From Sphingomonas aurantiaca (lineage in GTDB: Bacteria; Pseudomonadota; Alphaproteobacteria; Sphingomonadales; Sphingomonadaceae), in assembly GCF_003050705.1 (NCBI RefSeq), contig NZ_QAOG01000007.1, positions 1 to 64,000 of the forward strand: a stretch of DNA of 64,000 nucleotides, written 5' to 3'. Of the stretch, positions 59,563 through 64,000 are shown piece by piece. How positions within the stretch are numbered: position 1 is the first letter of the stretch; the number at the start of each line of letters is the position of its first letter. A program made the translations under genes and the position numbers. The notes below the pieces were generated by a model that worked only from the letters and a program-made list of their open reading frames with translations, was not told the DNA's origin and searched no databases.

Positions 59563-60240
59563 TTGTCATGGTTCCGGTTCGTTTTACCTTCTATCTTCGC
59601 AGTCGGCATTTCCGGTGTGACTAGTGTTCAGGCCAGCAAATCTGACAGTTCGCCAATTACGACACAAACTCAGAAGGTGAAGCAGAAGGGGGTAAGGCCG
59701 CTAATATCAAATACGCGACAGTTATTAGACCAAGATCAATCGCGCCGGATCAGTGTGTTGTCGCTGAACCGCCTGTTTAATCGGCTGTCCGGCGGAGCGG
59801 TCAAAGTCACCGGTGCTTATCGCGTAGGGCCGGGGTCCTACGTCAGGACCGCGCCCTGTCCACTGTCGATCCGCGGCAGGACACTGCGGTGCACCGGCGT
59901 CACCGAGATCGAGCCGGTACACCGGCTTCAGATCCGCCGTTATTACCGGGAGCAACATGGTTTCATCGATTTTGGATGCATTGATCAGCCGTGCCTCTTT
60001 ACTACGATACCCGGCATTGAAATTGCTCAGGTACCAATAACACTGACCGCCGCCATCAAGTCAGGCGGCTACATTATTTCTCTTACTGCCAGGTCCGCCG
60101 ACGGACAGATAGTCAAAAGCTATGTGTTTTTGGTCAATGGCACACAGTCTTCGGGGATATGTATGCATCCTGCGGCTGACAGCCAGATGACCGGGGAATC
60201 AAATATGCGTGCGTGTGAGATTTTCAAAGAAGTGTTCTGA
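59563..60240 (+). CDS. secreted protein of unknown function
   Basis: A 225-aa protein. The chosen start is a TTG at 59563, backed by GGGGGA six bases upstream and leading straight into a signal peptide (SWFRFVLPSIFAVGISGVTS, then VQA). A longer reading to 59473 also starts with TTG but lacks a ribosome site. The mature protein is beta-rich with several cysteines: SYVRTAPCPLSIRGRTLRCT, HGFIDFGCIDQPCLFTTIPG, SGICMHPAADSQM, MRACEIF. The paired cysteines suggest disulfide bonds in the periplasm. No known family. Confidence 0.5.
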   Translation: MSWFRFVLPSIFAVGISGVTSVQASKSDSSPITTQTQKVKQKGVRPLISNTRQLLDQDQSRRISVLSLNRLFNRLSGGAVKVTGAYRVGPGSYVRTAPCPLSIRGRTLRCTGVTEIEPVHRLQIRRYYREQHGFIDFGCIDQPCLFTTIPGIEIAQVPITLTAAIKSGGYIISLTARSADGQIVKSYVFLVNGTQSSGICMHPAADSQMTGESNMRACEIFKEVF

Positions 60241-60689
60241 TGGACTCTTCATGGGTCTGTGTTCATTTGCCACTCCTGAAATCGCGGCCGTAAGGGCATT
60301 CCCGAATTTCGATCCCTCGCGAGAATGCCGGCTCGGGCAAGAACGCCCAAAGTCGGACGCTCAGGTTGAAGATCCGCGAGGCCAAAAGCAGCCATTCGTT
60401 AGACCGCGAGCCCCATTGGTGCCCAGCAGCAGGTGCTCCGCTTGCAGCAGGCAAGCCGGGTGATTATTATCGAATAGTATACATAACAAGATGCTTATTA
60501 TAGCTTACTCAGAAGAATATAGTCTTTATAGACTCATTGTTGTACGGACTAATAACCACCAATTAATGCTGTTGATCAATTATTGAATCTTAATATCCCA
60601 ATAATAAATGCATTGAACGCGACATAACTTATGTTATTGACAATGCTATCCGGATTAGTCGAATTTGCCGCGTTAGAGGGGAGGGTGAT
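60241..60689. other. intergenic region, repeat then AT-rich promoter area
   Basis: The first part contains the repeat GCATTCCCGAATTTCGATCC (60295-60316). From about 60460 the sequence turns AT-rich (TATAGCTTACTCAGAAG, TAATACCAATTAATG), with TTGACA at 60637-60642 and a small palindrome ATAAC-TTAT-GTTAT near 60624-60637. It looks like the promoter area of the genes at 60690-61595. No gene is seen. Confidence 0.45.
60295..60316. repeat. degenerate dispersed repeat, copy 1
   Basis: GGCATTCCCGAATTTCGATCC resembles the segments at 62062-62083 and 63163-63184. Read on the minus strand the first two encode GIEIRECP-like strings, so the repeat may be the remnant of a coding sequence. Confidence 0.4.
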
Positions 60690-60911
60690 ATGTTCAACGA
60701 TCAAGACCGCGTTTACTTTGCCCAACGAGCTGCAGCCACACGAGCGTTGGCGTCGAATACGTCAGACCCAGCAATTCGCAAAAGCCATGTAGACATGGCA
60801 GACAAGTACCATCGCCTGTCTAAGGCGGCGCAGTCTCGGAACTTGATCCGTATCAAGGCAGTCAAACTATCTTGTAGGGGCCTAAAGACCTATAATTTTC
60901 CATCATCTTGA
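60690..60911 (+). CDS. small helical protein, unknown
   Basis: A 73-aa protein with a strong GAGGGGAGGG ribosome site before ATG at 60690. Residues 5-50 are helical (QDRVYFAQRAAATRALASNT, PAIRKSHVDMADKYHRLSKA), with a basic end. It is AT-richer than the surroundings and is the first gene of a short AT-rich pair with the 224-aa gene 9 bp later. The pattern HVDMADKY is seen in small Sphingomonas helical proteins; function unknown. Confidence 0.55.
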   Translation: MFNDQDRVYFAQRAAATRALASNTSDPAIRKSHVDMADKYHRLSKAAQSRNLIRIKAVKLSCRGLKTYNFPSS

Positions 60912-60920
60912 GCTTGCCGG

Positions 60921-61595
60921 ATGGTTGATATGGTTCATGACACCGATAAACTAACTCAATTAATTGAGCAGGCTCTTGTATTAGCAGATGATAACGAACT
61001 TGATTTGGTAAGCATTAAGCTGGATGAAGCGCTTAATGAATTGATAACCTATCGGATAGAGCCTGGTAGTTTGTCGAGTATAAATTCCTTAATAAGCGAC
61101 TTTCCAACAGCTGTTGCATTGCAAACTCGTTCTGGCGATAATGTCGTATCGCTTCGCTCACCTGCTAGTTTAGAGCGATTGATGAGCGATCATATAGATC
61201 TCGACATCCGCCGTAAGTCGCTAATTCAGCTGGTGCGTGGGCCACAGAATGTCATTGAGGCTCAGCGACAGCTTACCGAATTTGGAAAGCTTATCGATGC
61301 GCACCGGGCTTTGGAACGATGCTGCATCTACGGCCCTCTAATGACCAGAGGGATCGACGCCGGTTTCTCTTTAGAAGAGAGGCTCAGGACGCTGCTTGGT
61401 GAAATAGAGAATGATTGGGACAGTTATCTTTATACCTGGGATTGCGATAGGCTAGAAACGCAATGGGTAGAATTCACTGTCGCGACACACACTATCTTGG
61501 CTCGTGCAGGCGAACGTATGCGTCTCGAAGAAAAAGTCATTTACCCCCTATGCTTCATGAGTGGGCTAATTAACATGAAAGATGCCGTTAGTTAA
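60921..61595 (+). CDS. helical protein of unknown function
   Basis: A 224-aa soluble, largely helical protein: NELDLVSIKLDEALNELITY, RKSLIQLVRGPQNVIEAQRQ, LTEFGKLIDAHRALERCCIY, ILARAGERMRLEEKVIYPLC. The last stretch recalls helix D of hemerythrin-like proteins (His/Glu near EEKVIYPL), but the metal residues are not all there. It is AT-rich and follows the 73-aa gene by 9 bp, so the two are likely one transcript. The start at 60921 (or 60930) lacks a strong ribosome site. Not a family I can name. Confidence 0.5.
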   Translation: MVDMVHDTDKLTQLIEQALVLADDNELDLVSIKLDEALNELITYRIEPGSLSSINSLISDFPTAVALQTRSGDNVVSLRSPASLERLMSDHIDLDIRRKSLIQLVRGPQNVIEAQRQLTEFGKLIDAHRALERCCIYGPLMTRGIDAGFSLEERLRTLLGEIENDWDSYLYTWDCDRLETQWVEFTVATHTILARAGERMRLEEKVIYPLCFMSGLINMKDAVS

Positions 61596-62297
61596 GCGCA
61601 CCTGACTTTGCAAGCTGCGCGACAGTCAGTGTTTCACTCAATATAACTATGCCGACCTTCTATTCCTCTTTACGCTGCCCTTATTGATGTTTGTGGTGGC
61701 GTCCGAGCGCAAGGACGCTTGGCCTGATGATCATAAAGAGCGACAATCTGCTTTCTTCCCATCAATACCCCATTCGGGGCAGGCGAGAGCCGCACTACGG
61801 CAGAACACGATCCCGATAGCGCTGCTACCGCCATCGTGGACGATCGGATCGTAGCCCCCGTTCATGTCCGCGACGAACACATCGGGTCACTCCAACCGAT
61901 CCGCGTGAATGGCACAAACCCGGTTTAAATCGTCAGCCATTCGCGGGCAACATGGAGTCGGCGTCATGCCGCTATTTGGCGCCTGCGGGGCTGTGAAAGC
62001 GATGCCCGCTATATCACTAGCCGTGCCTGAAACCGGACGGTCCGCTTTCCTGCCCATGTTGGACATTCCCGAATCTCGATCCCAATGGAAATGCCCCGGC
62101 CGCCTCGCAAGCCGTTCCTTTTGGGGAAATGAGCCAACAGCTGCGAAGGCCTAAACGGTAAGCAAATTCGGCTTCTACAAACCGCGGCTAGATAGCCGTC
62201 CGTCTTGGTAAAGCTTAATCCTCGGCGGTTGATCATCGCCTCGGTTTGCGGGATGGCGGGTGACCCTGCAAAATCTGCGGAGGCTAGGATCGAAGCA
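61596..62297. other. long intergenic region with repeat copy 2 and gene remnants
   Basis: No gene is supported. On the minus strand, 61740-61890 reads DVFVADMNGGYDPIVHDGGS and similar text between stops, perhaps a decayed gene. An inverted pair GCGTCC/GGACGC lies at 61699-61718. Repeat copy 2 is at 62062-62083. Confidence 0.35.
62062..62083. repeat. degenerate dispersed repeat, copy 2
   Basis: GACATTCCCGAATCTCGATCCC; best match to copy 1 (60295-60316) over about 20 bases. It lies between two genes with no reading frame supported over it. Confidence 0.4.
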
Positions 62298-63122
62298 ATG
62301 CGAACCCAGACTGTCATGATGATGGCCGTGCTTATATCGATTGGCGGGGCGGGAGCCGCCCCTCAAGCGACTGCGCAAACCAATGACAAAGCTTCCGAAC
62401 ACAAAGCCAATCGGTCAGCCTCAACGCTCTATGAGGTGCTAAACGAGCAAGCGTCTTCGCGCAGCAAGCAATCTACGGAAGACGTTGGAACGCCAGTGCT
62501 CAAGCGTGATTCAAATGGTAGCGCATGCACTACTGATCAACTTGTCCATGCTTCGGTGGGTTCGAATATCACGAGCCGTATCAAGAACTCTATCGTACCG
62601 CTGCAAAAAGGTATTCAGGTTCGTGACATCGCAATGCTGACATTGCCATGTGGCTTCAAAATAGATGACCGATCCGGTTGGAGTCTCTTTTTAACCAACG
62701 GTAGCGAGGTAAGGCGCTACATTGAAAATAACCCGTTCGGGTTCGCACCCGCATTTGGCTTTAGTGATCCGATCGAAAAGTCCTATACGATGAAATATGA
62801 AGACATTCCCCGTGAAAAGGTTCAGACAGATAGCTGCATCAATACAATAGCATCTATCAGTTCGAGCCTGAAGCTGTGTAGCAGCTTTGGAAATGAAAAA
62901 TCCTTCTTTGGAATAGAACGGAGCGATCATACTAGCCATCTAGGTCATTATGTCGTTCGAGACGGGGCTATTATTGAAGATTTTCCGTTGGCCAATATTA
63001 ATAAGGATGTGGATAGTATTTACTTTATTCCACCCCCTGATGCATCCGGCGGTACTATCACGCTCATAGTGACCGATGGTCAGAACCCGTACAGGGCCTA
63101 CGTGGACACTCCACGAGGGTAA
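62298..63122 (+). CDS. secreted protein of unknown function
   Basis: A 274-aa protein with a signal peptide (MRTQTVMMMAVLISIGGAGA, then APQATAQ). The mature part has a Ser/Lys-rich N-terminus and a beta-rich body: GWSLFLTNGSEVRRYIENNP, FAPAFGFSDPIEKSYTMKYE, RVQTDSCINTIASISS-like and GGTITLIVTDGQNPYRAYVD. Cysteines at the middle may pair. The ATG at 62298 is preferred to the upstream reading from 62205 because the signal peptide starts there. No family is recognised. It may be a cell-envelope protein, like the two other secreted proteins nearby. Confidence 0.55.
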   Translation: MRTQTVMMMAVLISIGGAGAAPQATAQTNDKASEHKANRSASTLYEVLNEQASSRSKQSTEDVGTPVLKRDSNGSACTTDQLVHASVGSNITSRIKNSIVPLQKGIQVRDIAMLTLPCGFKIDDRSGWSLFLTNGSEVRRYIENNPFGFAPAFGFSDPIEKSYTMKYEDIPREKVQTDSCINTIASISSSLKLCSSFGNEKSFFGIERSDHTSHLGHYVVRDGAIIEDFPLANINKDVDSIYFIPPPDASGGTITLIVTDGQNPYRAYVDTPRG

Positions 63123-63162
63123 GCTGCTTGCCGCCCCCGCTAACCGGCGCTCGGAAAGCGCG

Positions 63163-63184
63163 CGCATTCCCAAAATGCGATCGA
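63163..63184. repeat. degenerate dispersed repeat, copy 3
   Basis: GCGCATTCCCAAAATGCGATCG; a diverged match to copies 1 and 2, located 41 bp after the stop of the gene at 63122. Confidence 0.3.
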
Positions 63185-63383
63185 TTCCGAGAACGCCGAT
63201 CCCTTCTCGCCTGCCGTACGTTTGAAAGAAAGGCTGAGCCACAGCGGCGACGCTGCACATGCGAAAATCAGATTCCAGCACTGGCTTATCTGCTCATTCA
63301 CCTGCCATGCAGCGACGGATCGTTAGATAAGCGCGACCGGACGATTGCAGCGTGCCACATCGCCGGTTTCTAGAGAGATAGAA

Positions 63384-63791
63384 ATGATCCTTACCAAACA
63401 GCCGTTCGCCCTTGTTGCCGCAGTTGCGATCGGACTGATGATGCCCGGTGTCGCCTTTGCGCAGCAAGGAGGAACCCAAGCACAGCGCGCCGAGAATATG
63501 CAGGCGGCGACTGCGCTTCATACCCGCATTGATGCGACCCAGGCTCGGATCGAGAACGCGCGGCGCACGCACAAGATTGCGCGTGCGCGCGCGACGGCGT
63601 TGAACCGTCAGATCGCGCAGACCCGGCAGAGCATGACCCGGCTCGGCAAGCAGCAGGGCTTCGTCAGCGCTGCGGAGCTCGCCTCGTATAATCGTACGCT
63701 CGGCACGATCGAGAGCGAACTTGATCAGCGCGGCGTTGCGCGCAGCTACGGCAAGGACATGCTGCCTGCCGCACCTAACGGCCGCCACTGA
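63384..63791 (+). CDS. secreted coiled-coil protein
   Basis: A 135-aa protein with a signal peptide (ILTKQPFALVAAVAIGLMMP, then GVAFAQQ). The mature part is one long helix pair: AENMQAATALHTRIDATQAR, IENARRTHKIARARATALNR, QIAQTRQSMTRLGKQQGFVS, which predicts a coiled coil, then a short tail. It resembles small periplasmic helical proteins seen in sphingomonads. The ATG at 63384 lies 8 bases after a weak AGAGAGATAG site. It stands alone and is closed by a strong hairpin (63801-63826). Function unknown. Confidence 0.7.
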   Translation: MILTKQPFALVAAVAIGLMMPGVAFAQQGGTQAQRAENMQAATALHTRIDATQARIENARRTHKIARARATALNRQIAQTRQSMTRLGKQQGFVSAAELASYNRTLGTIESELDQRGVARSYGKDMLPAAPNGRH

Positions 63792-63800
63792 GCATACGGG

Positions 63801-63826
63801 GACGGGAGCGGCCATGCCGCTCCCGT
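63801..63826 (+). terminator. 11-bp-stem hairpin after the coiled-coil gene
   Basis: GACGGGAGCGG and CCGCTCCCGTC pair perfectly around CATG, 10 bp after the stop at 63791. Intrinsic-terminator-like, with a T/C-rich tail but no T-run. From 63827 to the window end nothing recognisable was found. Confidence 0.65.
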
Positions 63827-64000
63827 CTACTCAATTCTACCACAGCACTTCTGGATCTGATCGACCATGTTTCTGTCCGGCTGACAAAAGTCGAACATTC
63901 CCAAAAAAGCATCCTAATTGAGATAACCTTTTTGGAAATGAATTGGCTATCTATCATGTAGCTAGCGGTAATTCAGCGAGGGCCGGGGCTTCATAATTAG

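Noticed and set aside
60624..60637. A loxP-like ATAAC-TTAT-GTTAT palindrome.
   Set aside because: Arms are only 5 bp and lie in AT-rich DNA; this is expected by chance.
1..64000. tRNA, rRNA or CRISPR arrays.
   Set aside because: No cloverleaf with TTCGA-type arms or regular spacers was found by eye; a tRNAscan or CRISPR search would be needed to exclude small ones.

Overview
The window looks like chromosomal DNA from a Sphingomonas-type alphaproteobacterium. The reasons are the high-GC codon use, two TonB-dependent receptors, a MucR/Ros-type regulator, a DUF5818-like small protein, a secreted GH2/GH43 sugar locus and several short dispersed palindromic repeats. No tRNA, rRNA or CRISPR array was found by eye.

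Layout. (a) 1-6.3 kb: the start of a TDT-family transporter with its LysR regulator, a second-type malate dehydrogenase, and two divergent secreted YVTN beta-propeller genes with a DUF305 gene and a small membrane protein. (b) 6.3-10.6 kb: a mobile and small-gene zone. An IS2-like IS3-family element (7881-9190, target duplication TCGAG) has split a serine recombinase gene. (c) 10.7-26 kb: a dense defence-like island. It holds a HEPN-motif protein flanked by direct repeats, a Gabija-like pair (OLD/TOPRIM nuclease plus UvrD-like helicase), a DUF4238 protein, a two-gene unit whose second product is an NLR-like DUF4062 + NB-ARC-like STAND ATPase + TPR protein, a frameshifted HNH gene, and a PIN-domain gene with an unknown partner. 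(d) 26.3-30.9 kb: nitronate monooxygenase, a MocR regulator and a three-gene operon (NAD(P)-binding protein, membrane protein, glutathione S-transferase-like protein). (e) 31-44.8 kb: a carbohydrate and sugar-acid locus. Five minus-strand genes run as Tat-exported mannonate-dehydratase-like protein, TonB receptor, sugar MFS porter, GH43-CBM32 protein and GH2 beta-galactosidase. Divergent are a 5-dehydro-4-deoxyglucarate dehydratase and a LysR regulator, followed by a convergent GudP-like transporter. (f) 44.8-51.2 kb: a second accessory zone with a TIR protein carrying a basic tail, a zinc-knuckle protein, an IS110-family transposase, a tyrosine recombinase and an AbrB/PIN toxin-antitoxin pair. 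(g) 51.2-56.2 kb: a TonB receptor / YfiR / GGDEF-EAL unit that looks like a cyclic-di-GMP signalling module. (h) 56.6-64 kb: a MucR regulator, a resolvase with an extra N-terminal domain, a secreted protein with three TonB-C-like repeats, and several secreted or unknown proteins separated by degenerate repeats.

The strongest candidate for an undescribed system is the overlapping pair at 18996-23607 (unknown 367-aa protein + NLR-like ATPase). The HEPN gene at 11507-12823 and the TIR/zinc-knuckle pair at 45120-46051 come next. Functions are inferred from motifs read by eye; no database search was possible.
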